Shown piece after piece: positions 14,373 to 21,676 of a stretch of 21,676 nucleotides of DNA. Source of the stretch: Butyrivibrio sp. UBA3740 (GTDB lineage Bacteria > Bacillota > Clostridia > Lachnospirales > Lachnospiraceae). A program made the position numbers and the translations under genes. Under the pieces are notes generated by a model. It saw only the letters and a list, made by a program, of their open reading frames with translations, had not been told where the DNA came from and did no database searches. The DNA lies in NCBI GenBank assembly GCA_002372465.1, contig DFGW01000222.1, positions 1 to 21,676 on the forward strand, written 5' to 3'. Numbering within the stretch: the stretch's first letter is position 1; every line of letters begins with the position of its first letter.

Positions 14373-15922
14373 CAGTTGTTTGCAAGCCTCACCTGGTCTC
14401 CTGCTTTGACTAAAGTTGTCGCTGTTGTGATAACGTACTCATCACCCTCCACAGCAGCTGCTATGGCAGTGTTGTTGTCATCCTGTGCTTTTACAGTGAC
14501 ATCAACCCTGGAAGCCATATATCTGTTGCCCAGTGGACTTGACTTACTGGTAACTACCAGGATGAACTTGCCGTTGCTGTCTGTCTTTATGGCACTGTTG
14601 GGAACCACCAGATCGTAGTCCACAGCTCTCTCACCAATAGCCAGAGATATGGACTGGCCGGGAGTTACATCCTTGCTCTCAATCTTAAAGGTAAGGAGCT
14701 TTTTGTTGCCGGGGTCTGTCTTATCATTCTTAATACCTGTGAGGGTTGCCTTAAAGTCCTCTCCGAACTGCCAGATATTCTGAGGCTTTGCAGCATCGCC
14801 CACCTTAAGCTTTTGTGCCTGGGCATTGGTTACAGAAAAGCTTGTAGTCATGTCTTTTCCGTCAACCTGGATAACTGCGATGGTCTCGTCTGCTGAAGTG
14901 GACTCCCCTGCCACCTTGGAGAGACTGGAAATGGTTCCCTTAACAGGTGCCTTTACAGATGAGCCGACACTTTCCTCTTCAAGCTTTGCAATCTTGTCTC
15001 TCTGCTCAGTGATCTTGTCCCTCATCTGGCAAAGGCTTATCTCTGTGTTGATGCTCTTTAAGAGCTTTTCCTTTTCAGTTTCCGCAACCTTTAAGGCCGC
15101 TACTGTCTTGGCCTTCTGCTGATTAAGCAGCGCCAGTTTCTGATCATAGCTAAGATCCTGCTGGGTTCCGTAATTGGTAAGCTGGGCGGAATCACGGGTG
15201 AGCTCCGCAAGCTGTTTGCTGATCTCCTCTGCCCTGTCATCATCACCGTTTTGCTGGGCTACTGTAAGTTCATACTGAAGCTGGGCTGTCATATAGGCAG
15301 GAGTTGCAGCATTGTAGGAGTTCCCTGCCAAGTCATAGCCCTCCTTTCCTGTCATGAAATCAATATCTGCCTGAGCAGCATTGTCAGCATTCAGCGCATT
15401 ATTATAATTGTCGATGGCTACGGCAAGCTCCTTCTGATAGGTGTCATAGGTGGTATCACGGCCACTCCTGACGTTACTTATGACATCGTTTGGAACATCG
15501 CCGGAAAACAGTGACTGCTCATAGGTTAGCTCAAGTTCGTCAAGCTTTTCTTTTGCTTCCGTAAGCTCTTTTGACTCCTTGTCCTCCAGATAATAGATCA
15601 CATCGCCTATCTCCACATGGGCGCCTTCCTTGAGGGCAACGCCTGAGATCTTCCTGGTCTCATTTACTGTGACGTTGTAAGGATCATCGGCAGATACTGT
15701 TCCGGTTCCCCTTATCTGAGGGCTGATGGACCCTGAGGTGATCTGCTGGGTAGCCACCTGTGGCAGTGAATAATTCATGATGGTGTTGGAAAAGAATGTG
15801 AGAATAAGCATCACCGACAAAAAGGCGATGGCAATGTTCTTCACCATATCCTTCCGGTTACCGCTCTTCTGAGGTTCTCTTTCCTGTTCTAAATTTTCTT
15901 TTACCTGTAACTCTTGTGACAT
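14372..15922 (-). CDS. MacA/HlyD-like membrane-fusion (adaptor) protein
   Basis: A 516-residue protein starting at the ATG 15920-15922 (MSQELQVKENLEQ), with GGGGAG 6 bases upstream; the longer open frame to 16048 overlaps the permease gene and has no ribosome site. One membrane helix lies at about 28-50. Next is the first half of a lipoyl-like domain ('ISGVALKEGAHVEIGDVIYY'), then a long coiled-coil hairpin rich in Gln/Glu/Lys/Ala (about 115-330). The second lipoyl half ('SSVKAPVKGTISSLSKVAG') and beta-barrel segments to the end follow. In Gram-positives such adaptors work with MacB-like exporters or act as extracellular accessories. The coupled downstream MacB-core gene is the obvious partner. 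Confidence 0.85.
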   Translation of the reverse strand: MSQELQVKENLEQEREPQKSGNRKDMVKNIAIAFLSVMLILTFFSNTIMNYSLPQVATQQITSGSISPQIRGTGTVSADDPYNVTVNETRKISGVALKEGAHVEIGDVIYYLEDKESKELTEAKEKLDELELTYEQSLFSGDVPNDVISNVRSGRDTTYDTYQKELAVAIDNYNNALNADNAAQADIDFMTGKEGYDLAGNSYNAATPAYMTAQLQYELTVAQQNGDDDRAEEISKQLAELTRDSAQLTNYGTQQDLSYDQKLALLNQQKAKTVAALKVAETEKEKLLKSINTEISLCQMRDKITEQRDKIAKLEEESVGSSVKAPVKGTISSLSKVAGESTSADETIAVIQVDGKDMTTSFSVTNAQAQKLKVGDAAKPQNIWQFGEDFKATLTGIKNDKTDPGNKKLLTFKIESKDVTPGQSISLAIGERAVDYDLVVPNSAIKTDSNGKFILVVTSKSSPLGNRYMASRVDVTVKAQDDNNTAIAAAVEGDEYVITTATTLVKAGDQVRLANN

Positions 15923-15938
15923 AATTCGCTCCCCTATA

Positions 15939-16862
15939 TTAACCTTTAATTCCTCCCTGGTAAGAGATACCCTCCACCAGATAATCCTCGCCGTACAAAA
16001 AGATAAGCAGCGGCGGGATAAGATATATAACTGCAACCGCGAAGGCAAGACTTATCTCTCCTGAATTGATCTTTGACAGGAACACGGACAAGGGATGCAT
16101 GTCCGTATCCGGCAAAAGAACCAGCGGCTGTTCAACCATGTTCCAATAATCAAAAAATATAAGTATGGCAATTGATGCTATTCCGCCCTTGCACAGTGGC
16201 AGGCATATCCTGGTAAATATCATCCACTCATTTGCACCATCTATGGAGCCGGCCTCCAAAACCTGAGTCGGAATCCTGTTCATAAACTTGGTCAGAAGGT
16301 ATACCGCAAAGGGTGAAAAAAATCCCGGCAGTAAAATTGCCCATCTTGTTCCATAAATACCTACAAACTTTGAAACCAGAAAGTTTGGTACCAGGGTAAC
16401 CTGATATGGCATCAGCATAACAATTATATATCCAAAAAACACTGCCCTCTTGGCCTTGCCATCGTATCTTGAAAAGCCATAGGCTGCAAAGGTGGCCACC
16501 AGAAGCTGCACCACAACTATGGGTGCCACATATATAACCGAATTCCAGAATTTGAAAAGATATTCCGGACTTTTCAAAAGCACTGTGTAGTACTGGGAAA
16601 AGGTGATCATATCCGGGATCAACTTTAGATTAACCGTCTTTGATACAAATACCTTTCCACCTTTTGAGGTGGTTGCAAAGATACTTCCGTAATTGGCGCT
16701 TATCTCCGATGCTGACATGAAAGAATTGGTTATGGTCAATATGATGGGCATCAGGAAGATAAAGGCAAAGGACGCAGCCACCAGGGTAACTATTGCAGTC
16801 TTTATTAGCTCTATTCTTCTTTTTTCAACAGCTCTTTTTCTAGCATTTAATCTCATTCTCAT
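15939..16862 (-). CDS. CUT1-type carbohydrate ABC permease (MalG-like)
   Basis: About 307 residues from the ATG at 16860-16862, which has GAGGGATAAGG just upstream; the open frame to 16907 would overlap the previous gene and lacks such a site. There are six likely membrane helices, the first after a basic N-terminus (MRMRLNARKRAVEKRRIEL). The EAA loop reads 'IPTQVLEAGSIDGANEWMIF' and then TRICLPL, the classic contact for an MsmX/MalK-type ATPase. It should form a heterodimer with the permease encoded 7 bases upstream and import a sugar presented by a binding protein. No MalK-type ATPase is in the window, so a shared one elsewhere is inferred. It shows no defect. Confidence 0.9.
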   Translation of the reverse strand: MRMRLNARKRAVEKRRIELIKTAIVTLVAASFAFIFLMPIILTITNSFMSASEISANYGSIFATTSKGGKVFVSKTVNLKLIPDMITFSQYYTVLLKSPEYLFKFWNSVIYVAPIVVVQLLVATFAAYGFSRYDGKAKRAVFFGYIIVMLMPYQVTLVPNFLVSKFVGIYGTRWAILLPGFFSPFAVYLLTKFMNRIPTQVLEAGSIDGANEWMIFTRICLPLCKGGIASIAILIFFDYWNMVEQPLVLLPDTDMHPLSVFLSKINSGEISLAFAVAVIYLIPPLLIFLYGEDYLVEGISYQGGIKG

Positions 16863-16869
16863 AGCAGCC

Positions 16870-17736
16870 TTATCCCTCGATGTCTTTTCCGTACATGTCT
16901 TCGACACGGTACATGATGTAAACCAGGACAGAAACCACTATGAACATGATTATGGCTGCCGACGAAAGCTTCTGGTAATCCAGACTTGTAAAGGTGTTAT
17001 TCATAAAGTGCTGAAGCATGTACAGCGTATGGTAGGGATAATCCCCGGTCATAAGGTACACTTCCCTGAATACCTTAAAGGAATTGATCAGGGACATGAT
17101 AGTCACAAACAGGATCGTGGATGACAGAAACCTCACCTTTACATACCAGAAAACCTGGAGCCTGGTGGCGCTTTCAAGGCTTGCCACCTCCAAAAGATCC
17201 CTTGGAATGCTTGATAGAGCAGCCATAAACAGGATCATGTTGTAACCAAGATTCTTCCACAGGAAAAGAGCTATTATCACTATCTGGGCCTTATCCGATT
17301 TAAGGAAGTCTGTCTTGTCCATTCCAAAGCGGGTAAGAAAATCATTAACAAGTCCGTTGTAGTTAAAAAGCACCTGCCAGATCAGCACCACCGAGGCTGT
17401 AGGCACCATCAGTGGGCTTAGGAAAAAAGTCCTGAAGTAGCTCTTTCCAGGGATCCTTGACTCCATTACAGCCGCCAGGAAAAGAGATAAGAGTACCGCC
17501 AGGGGCACAGCCACCAGTGAGAACGTAAAGGTATTGATACCTGCCTGCCGGAAAGCTGCATTATTCCAGACATTGGCAAAATTCTCAAAGCCAACAAAAT
17601 TCATCATTACCGGATTATCTATCATCGAATAGTAGATGACCACTCCAAAGGGAGCCACAAAAAAGATCATAACTCCAATAAGTGACGGCATAAGAAAAAG
17701 CCATGAAATCAGGCTTTTTCTCTGGTTTGCTGACAT
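16870..17736 (-). CDS. CUT1-type carbohydrate ABC permease (MalF/LacF-like)
   Basis: 288 residues from the ATG at 17734-17736 (MSANQRKSLISWLFLMPSLI); the longer frame starts at a TTG inside the previous gene and is less likely. The ribosome site is only AAGAAAAAG, so translation may depend on coupling to the gene ending 10 bases upstream. It has several membrane helices and a coupling loop, 'IPRDLLEVASLESATRLQVF', with the family pattern. It should pair with the MalG-like subunit encoded next. It is placed after an ABC-2 permease rather than next to its binding protein, which is unusual and suggests it was assembled into this run from another system. Confidence 0.9.
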   Translation of the reverse strand: MSANQRKSLISWLFLMPSLIGVMIFFVAPFGVVIYYSMIDNPVMMNFVGFENFANVWNNAAFRQAGINTFTFSLVAVPLAVLLSLFLAAVMESRIPGKSYFRTFFLSPLMVPTASVVLIWQVLFNYNGLVNDFLTRFGMDKTDFLKSDKAQIVIIALFLWKNLGYNMILFMAALSSIPRDLLEVASLESATRLQVFWYVKVRFLSSTILFVTIMSLINSFKVFREVYLMTGDYPYHTLYMLQHFMNNTFTSLDYQKLSSAAIIMFIVVSVLVYIMYRVEDMYGKDIEG

Positions 17737-17746
17737 ATTCTTTTTC

Positions 17747-19918
17747 TTAATTGTTTGTATCAGCTTTAACAAATTCAGGAACCTTTCCCTTTATGAATGA
17801 ATAACCTATGCCTGCGAAATAGCCCGGCTCTGTGCCGGTAAATACCTCAGCATAGTACTGGTCATTTATCTGGTGGTAATCAAACCACTGATTGTAATAA
17901 TTGGTGCAGATACTTCCCTCCAGTATCTGGGCTATCTGCTCCTTATCAGTGTAAGTATAGTAAGCTGTGTCAGGAGCATCCTCTATCTGTTGAAGTTCTT
18001 CCTGTTCCAGGTCATGTCCCGGATAGTAATTGGAAACCTTTACTGACTTGATGGTATTTACATCTACCTCGTTTTCCTTGTAGATACCATACTTCTTTAA
18101 AAGAGCTATGGTGTTGGTGAAGTTCTCGAACACATTTAAGGAGCCGTAGATGTAATCATCACTGTTGCTGTCGTACTCAACTGCGCCTATAGGCATGTGA
18201 TCCTTAACATACTTAAAGCTGTAGTTCTCCAGAAGGTCTTTTCTGTATGCATCGCTGAGTTCGTCAAAAGTAAAGTTCCTGGTATCAAGACTCTCGCTCT
18301 GATTATTGTTGGTGTAGCGAAGGATATGTGAAGGTGCCTTTGCATCCAGCTCCCTGATCACATCGTCATGGAACACATCGAAATGTCCTGTTTTGTACTC
18401 GTTACTTCCGATGATCCTATCCAGCTCATCATCCAAAACATCATACGGAATAGTTATGGACCTGTACACTTTTCTTCCGCTCTTTAGCCTGAAAAGAACT
18501 GTTGTATCATAGCCAAGGTTTTCGTACCTGCCCTGGTCCCTGTTCTTCTTAACCTCTCTCTGGTTTTCCATTCCCGCTGAAGCTATAGAGAGCATGTCAT
18601 CAATATTAGTAAGGAACATCTCATCCGCATCACTGTAATCCATACCGTTAACCATAACGCCATAGATGTTGAAATCCCTGGAATCATTTATGAGAGCCGC
18701 GGAGCTCACCTTCTCTTTTGCCGGTACAAAAGTATCAAAGCCGATCAGATCTCCTCTACAGATCACAAATACCAGGATCACGATTGCCAGGGCCATAACA
18801 GTCTGGGCAATGCCCTTGAAGAACTTCCTGATATTGCCCTCTAAGATAACCTCAATAACGCAGCCGGCAAGGACTGTGGAGATCACCATTATCACAAACA
18901 TCATGGTGTAGAGTGAGGTGTTCCATACTGACTCATAAACGATGTAAACAAAGTATCCGCTGGCAAGGCCAATAACTATGCAACCGACAATCTTGACAAG
19001 CCATCTGAAAGGGCGAAGCGGAATGCTCTTACCCGCCCACTCTGCCTGTCTGTTCTTTGCAAATATAAGAACAAATACAAATGCAATGATTCCTGTTATC
19101 AGGCTGTCCAGATCATAAGTGAAAAAGCTTGCTACTGCTGCTTTCACATAATCCATTGACATAAGAGCCTTGCTGCTACTAAGGTTTTGTGTCAGCACTA
19201 TGAATGAGGTAACCACATCATTAAGCGGTGACAGATAGGCCCTTGAAGAATCCATATAGCTGTAGGTAGCAAAGAATACGCTCTTAAAAAGAGTTATCTC
19301 TCCGGCGATCACCAGTGATATAAACGCAAAGCAGCCCGTCAGGATAACCGCTATAGGAAGGGTTCCGCTAAGAATGATCGCCAAAACCGTGATATTGTAA
19401 ACTGTAAAGAACAAAAGAAGGTTCCTTAGAGTCTCAATAAGGGCAGACATCAGAACGAAACTGTTCATGGCTCCCATAACAGAGGCAATTATAATTGCAA
19501 TAAGCTCACACCCGATGTAAAGAGCCAGATATGTTGAAATGGCATTGAAGTAATTTCTTCTGATCCTCTGGGCCCTGGTGGTGGGCTGGCTCATATAAAA
19601 GTCCAGCTGGCTCTGATTAAAGATATAGGCAAAGCCCTGCATGGCAAACATGAAAGCTATTATCACCACAAGGAACCAGCTAAAGCTCTCCATTCCTATA
19701 ATTCTTGCAACAGCTCGCAGCCTCTCAAGCTTAAGCTCATCTAGGCTCTGATGGTATATCTGGGCGTAATTGTTGGATCTGGAAACCATCATGATAACGC
19801 CAAGGATAAAGTAAGCAGCCATGAACGGAAGGGCCACAAAGCTGGTCCAGAGAGTTCTGTTTATGTAGGTTCTGTGATTTTTAAGCTTCTCACCCAAGGA
19901 CAAATTTGCGGATGTCAT
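17747..19918 (-). CDS. Large ABC-2-like permease of a YtrB-type exporter/regulatory system
   Basis: A 723-residue membrane protein from the ATG at 19916-19918, which has GGAGGTGG six bases before it. The N-terminal half contains about six helices and 'FYMSQPTTRAQRIRRNYFNA', the cytoplasmic loop typical of ABC permeases of Gram-positive anaerobes. More helices follow to about residue 390, then a large extracytoplasmic C-terminal region (roughly 400-723) of mixed strands with 'ESLDTRNFTFDELSDAYRKD'. It overlaps the ATPase gene by 29 bases and is surely its partner. In related GntR-linked operons such transporters answer wall stress or export unknown molecules; the substrate is not known here. 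I do not assign a named family with confidence. Confidence 0.75.
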   Translation of the reverse strand: MTSANLSLGEKLKNHRTYINRTLWTSFVALPFMAAYFILGVIMMVSRSNNYAQIYHQSLDELKLERLRAVARIIGMESFSWFLVVIIAFMFAMQGFAYIFNQSQLDFYMSQPTTRAQRIRRNYFNAISTYLALYIGCELIAIIIASVMGAMNSFVLMSALIETLRNLLLFFTVYNITVLAIILSGTLPIAVILTGCFAFISLVIAGEITLFKSVFFATYSYMDSSRAYLSPLNDVVTSFIVLTQNLSSSKALMSMDYVKAAVASFFTYDLDSLITGIIAFVFVLIFAKNRQAEWAGKSIPLRPFRWLVKIVGCIVIGLASGYFVYIVYESVWNTSLYTMMFVIMVISTVLAGCVIEVILEGNIRKFFKGIAQTVMALAIVILVFVICRGDLIGFDTFVPAKEKVSSAALINDSRDFNIYGVMVNGMDYSDADEMFLTNIDDMLSIASAGMENQREVKKNRDQGRYENLGYDTTVLFRLKSGRKVYRSITIPYDVLDDELDRIIGSNEYKTGHFDVFHDDVIRELDAKAPSHILRYTNNNQSESLDTRNFTFDELSDAYRKDLLENYSFKYVKDHMPIGAVEYDSNSDDYIYGSLNVFENFTNTIALLKKYGIYKENEVDVNTIKSVKVSNYYPGHDLEQEELQQIEDAPDTAYYTYTDKEQIAQILEGSICTNYYNQWFDYHQINDQYYAEVFTGTEPGYFAGIGYSFIKGKVPEFVKADTNN

Positions 19919-20795
19919 ACCCAACCACCTCCGTTTCACTGATAAATATCTCTTCTAATGAGAGTGCCAGTACTTCAAAGAAAAGAGGATTTCCCCTCTT
20001 GAAGGCCGTCTCAATATCCTCCCGCTCCCCACGGAGGGTAAAGGTCCGTAGCCTTCCTCTTGATTCCTTAGCAAGGATCTCAAGACCTTCCAAAGCTCTT
20101 TCTTCATCCTCTTCTGAATTAAATACACACTGGACCTTCTGCATCTTGAGCTTCATATCACTGATATCCTCAGACAGAATCACGCCGCCCTGGTGAAGAA
20201 GACCTATATGATCACATATATCCTCAAGCTCCCTGAGGTTGTGGGATGCAATGACAGGTGTAAGTCCTCTGTCCGCCATCTCTCCGGCAAAGAGGCTCTT
20301 AACTCCCTGCCTTACTACAGGATCAAGGCCGTCAAAGGTTTCGTCGCAGAGCAGATACTTGGTATTGGCACAAAGTCCCAAAAGAATCGAAACCTGCTTC
20401 TTCATCCCCTTTGAAAAAGTACTTATCCTTCTTTTGGTATCAAGTCCAAATCCGGAGCAGAGCTTATGGAACCTTAGTTTATCAAAACTCTTATAGATAG
20501 ATTCGTAATAATTCGCCATCTCCTCAGGAGTTGAATTTGGTAAAAAGAACTGTTCATCTGATATATAGAACAGGTCACTTTTAACTTCCGGGTTGTCGTA
20601 CACAGGTCTCTTATCCACCAGAACTATTCCGGAGTCAGGCTTTATAACCCCTGAAATTATCCTTAGTATAGTGCTCTTTCCGGCTCCGTTTGTTCCCACA
20701 AGTCCAAAGACTTCCCCATCCAGAATGTTAAGCGAAACCGAAGCGACAGCTTTAATGTCGTCAAAATTTTTCTCAAGATCTAAAAGTTCAATCAT
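19890..20795 (-). CDS. ABC-2 type (YtrB-like) ATP-binding protein
   Basis: A 301-residue ATPase of the antibiotic/ABC-2 export class. Walker A is GTNGAGKST (34-42), the Q-loop region is 'LFYISDEQFFLPNSTPEEM', the signature is the divergent FSKGMKKQ (127-134), Walker B is YLLCDET (147-153) followed by FDGLDP, and the switch His is in IASHNLRE (His184). The divergent signature and the wording around it are typical of ATPases linked to YtrA regulators. A C-terminal 80-residue extension follows the core. The ATG overlaps the regulator stop by 4 bases (ATGA), so the two are translationally coupled. Its partner is the large permease encoded next. All catalytic residues are present. Confidence 0.9.
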   Translation of the reverse strand: MIELLDLEKNFDDIKAVASVSLNILDGEVFGLVGTNGAGKSTILRIISGVIKPDSGIVLVDKRPVYDNPEVKSDLFYISDEQFFLPNSTPEEMANYYESIYKSFDKLRFHKLCSGFGLDTKRRISTFSKGMKKQVSILLGLCANTKYLLCDETFDGLDPVVRQGVKSLFAGEMADRGLTPVIASHNLRELEDICDHIGLLHQGGVILSEDISDMKLKMQKVQCVFNSEEDEERALEGLEILAKESRGRLRTFTLRGEREDIETAFKRGNPLFFEVLALSLEEIFISETEVVGYDIRKFVLG

Positions 20796-21178
20796 ACGTT
20801 TTCACCCCCAAGCGTAATATCCGCAAGCTTCTTCTTGATCTCTTCTACCAGTTCATCCAGTGATAGTCCAATCTCATGAGCTTCGGTAAAAAGCTCTATG
20901 ATCTGCTTCACCAGCTCTTCCTTCTTGTTCTCCACAAGGAGTGAATCGCCCTTTACAAAGTTCCCCCTGCCTTTGACAGTGTAAATAAAGCCCTGTCTCT
21001 CCAGCTCTGTATAGGCCTTCTGAACGGTATTGGGATTGGTGGATAGTTCAACTGCCAAAGACCTCACTGATGGCATCTGATCTCCCTCTCTTAAAATCCC
21101 TTTGAAGATCTGCATCTTGAAGTTTTCTACAATTTGTTCGTAGATAGGTCTGCTATCCGAATAATCAATCAAATTCAT
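20792..21178 (-). CDS. YtrA-subfamily GntR transcriptional regulator
   Basis: A 128-residue regulator from the ATG at 21176-21178, with GGAGGGG just upstream; the frame to 21190 adds only MEGS. The winged helix covers about 1-76: 'SRPIYEQIVENFKMQIFKG', then 'LREGDQMPSVRSLAVELSTN', and 'TELERQGFIYTVKGRGNFV' with the wing. The C-terminal part is a short two-helix dimerisation region (about 85-118) instead of a full effector domain, which defines the YtrA type. Such regulators usually repress their own operon with the ABC transporter encoded next. It is first in the run and overlaps the ATPase gene by 4 bases, so autorepression of the whole minus-strand cluster is inferred. Confidence 0.9.
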   Translation of the reverse strand: MNLIDYSDSRPIYEQIVENFKMQIFKGILREGDQMPSVRSLAVELSTNPNTVQKAYTELERQGFIYTVKGRGNFVKGDSLLVENKKEELVKQIIELFTEAHEIGLSLDELVEEIKKKLADITLGGENV

Positions 21179-21202
21179 GCTCCCCTCCATATGTCCCTTC
21201 CA

Positions 21203-21268
21203 CTAAGCTCGAGAAAACCTCGCTAAGTGTCAGTGACTGGCTCGCTCTAGGCTCGAAAGGACCTCGCC
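21203..21268. repeat. Pair of imperfect 22-base direct repeats upstream of the GntR regulator
   Basis: 21203-21224 and 21247-21268 match at 17 of 22 positions, both starting CTA-GCTCGA and ending ACCTCGC. They begin 44 bases apart, close to four helical turns. Each contains a small dyad (CTCG/CGAG). They lie 25 to 90 bases before the regulator ATG, where an operator would be expected. No convincing -35/-10 pair was found between 21179 and 21285. Confidence 0.45.
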
Positions 21269-21285
21269 AAGAGCTCTGCACAAAA

Positions 21286-21324
21286 AATACAAGGTGTACT
21301 ATCCGAACTAGTACACCTTGTATT
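21286..21324 (-). terminator. Terminator of the DUF1667 gene
   Basis: A perfect 16-base-pair inverted repeat (AATACAAGGTGTACTA and its complement, 21286-21301 and 21309-21324) with a 7-base loop. On the minus strand it is followed by a T-run (TATTTTTTG). It ends 60 bases after the DUF1667 stop, so it should end that transcript before the GntR operon. The GTGTAC/GTACAC core also resembles a palindromic operator. Confidence 0.75.
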
Positions 21325-21383
21325 CTAATTCTATTTCTATTTGTTTGCAACAGGTTTATACAGAAAATATAAACTTTTTGCGA

Positions 21384-21676
21384 TCAGACAGCTTCTACGT
21401 TCCTTGTAGCTACAACGTCCACACCTGTTCCGGCAACATCCTTTATAAGAACATCACCGATTCTGGCAGGAGCTTTAACCTCTGCTGCATCGATGTCTTT
21501 AATAACATCGAAGATCTTGCTCTTTGGAATATCGCTTGCTGTCTTTACTGAAACTCTTTCCTTGTCGCCGCCAACAATCTTAACAGTGCTGGTTACGATT
21601 CTGGTAGGGTTAACTACTTCTTTTCTTGCGTAAATGTCACCCTTTGCACATGTGTTACCTGTTACCTCTTTAACCT
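21384..21676 (-). CDS. DUF1667 protein (partial, N-terminus outside window)
   Basis: 96 C-terminal residues are present and the gene runs off the right edge; the stop is TGA at 21384-21386. The text 'VTGNTCAKGDIYARKEVVNP', then 'TRIVTSTVKIVGG', 'VSVKTASDIPKSKIFDVIKD' and 'APARIGDVLIKDVAGTGVDV' with VATR fits DUF1667. This is a small Cys-containing domain usually encoded with glycerol-3-phosphate dehydrogenase and an FAD-dependent oxidoreductase (glpA-like set) in Clostridia. One Cys of the expected cluster is visible (CAKG); the other expected ones would lie outside. Its role is probably electron transfer or redox partner of those oxidoreductases, which would be to the right of the window. 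The frame was found by hand from the sequence. Confidence 0.85.
   Translation of the reverse strand, partial: VKEVTGNTCAKGDIYARKEVVNPTRIVTSTVKIVGGDKERVSVKTASDIPKSKIFDVIKDIDAAEVKAPARIGDVLIKDVAGTGVDVVATRNVEAV

Noticed and set aside
15923..16048. Longer N-terminus for the MacA-like adaptor
   Set aside because: It overlaps the MalG-like gene by about 110 bases and no ribosome site precedes it; GGGGAG precedes the ATG at 15922.
21165..21350. 61-codon minus-strand open frame upstream of the GntR gene
   Set aside because: It runs across the perfect terminator hairpin and the direct repeats and has no ribosome site.

Overview
The window looks like a chromosomal segment of a low-to-mid GC, Gram-positive anaerobe, most probably a Lachnospiraceae member of the Butyrivibrio/Roseburia type. 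The reasons are strong AGGAGG-type ribosome sites, lipobox-anchored solute-binding proteins, a 3-hydroxyacyl-CoA dehydrogenase, a DUF1667 gene at the edge, and the gene families present. The genus is an inference; no marker gene is present. No tRNA, rRNA, CRISPR array or insertion sequence was seen.

Layout, left to right. (1) 1-659, minus: 5' part of a membrane acyltransferase-3 gene. (2) 799-3034, minus: a three-gene polar amino-acid ABC importer (lipoprotein binding protein, permease, ATPase). (3) 3193-4482, plus: a cytoplasmic GH13 alpha-amylase-type enzyme. (4) 4779-5518, minus: a 59-residue small protein coupled by a 4-base overlap to a zeta-toxin/COG4185-like P-loop kinase, a probable toxin-antitoxin-like pair. 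(5) 5596-9333, minus: a second amino-acid-type ABC system. Binding domains and permease are fused in one lipoprotein, and the ATPase carries a C-terminal RsbW/GHKL-like domain; a CD225/dispanin-like membrane protein follows. (6) 9557-10522, plus: 3-hydroxyacyl-CoA dehydrogenase, with its own promoter divergent from that of block 5. (7) 10700-21178, minus: an eight-gene run of closely spaced or overlapping genes. It starts with a YtrA-type GntR repressor, an ABC-2 type ATPase and a large ABC permease. Two CUT1 sugar-type permeases follow, then a MacA/HlyD-like adaptor, a MacB-ectodomain protein without the FtsX core, and a very large lipoprotein with a propeller-like N-terminal region and a solute-binding C-terminal region. 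(8) 21384-21676, minus: 3' part of a DUF1667 gene, closed by a strong terminator.

The most unusual content is block 7, which puts parts of three kinds of ABC system under one GntR-type regulator, although the CUT1 permeases and the MacB-like protein have no cognate ATPase in the window. Next is block 5, where both the permease and the ATPase proteins have uncommon fusions. Functions are assigned from motifs read by eye. Substrates cannot be named from the sequence.
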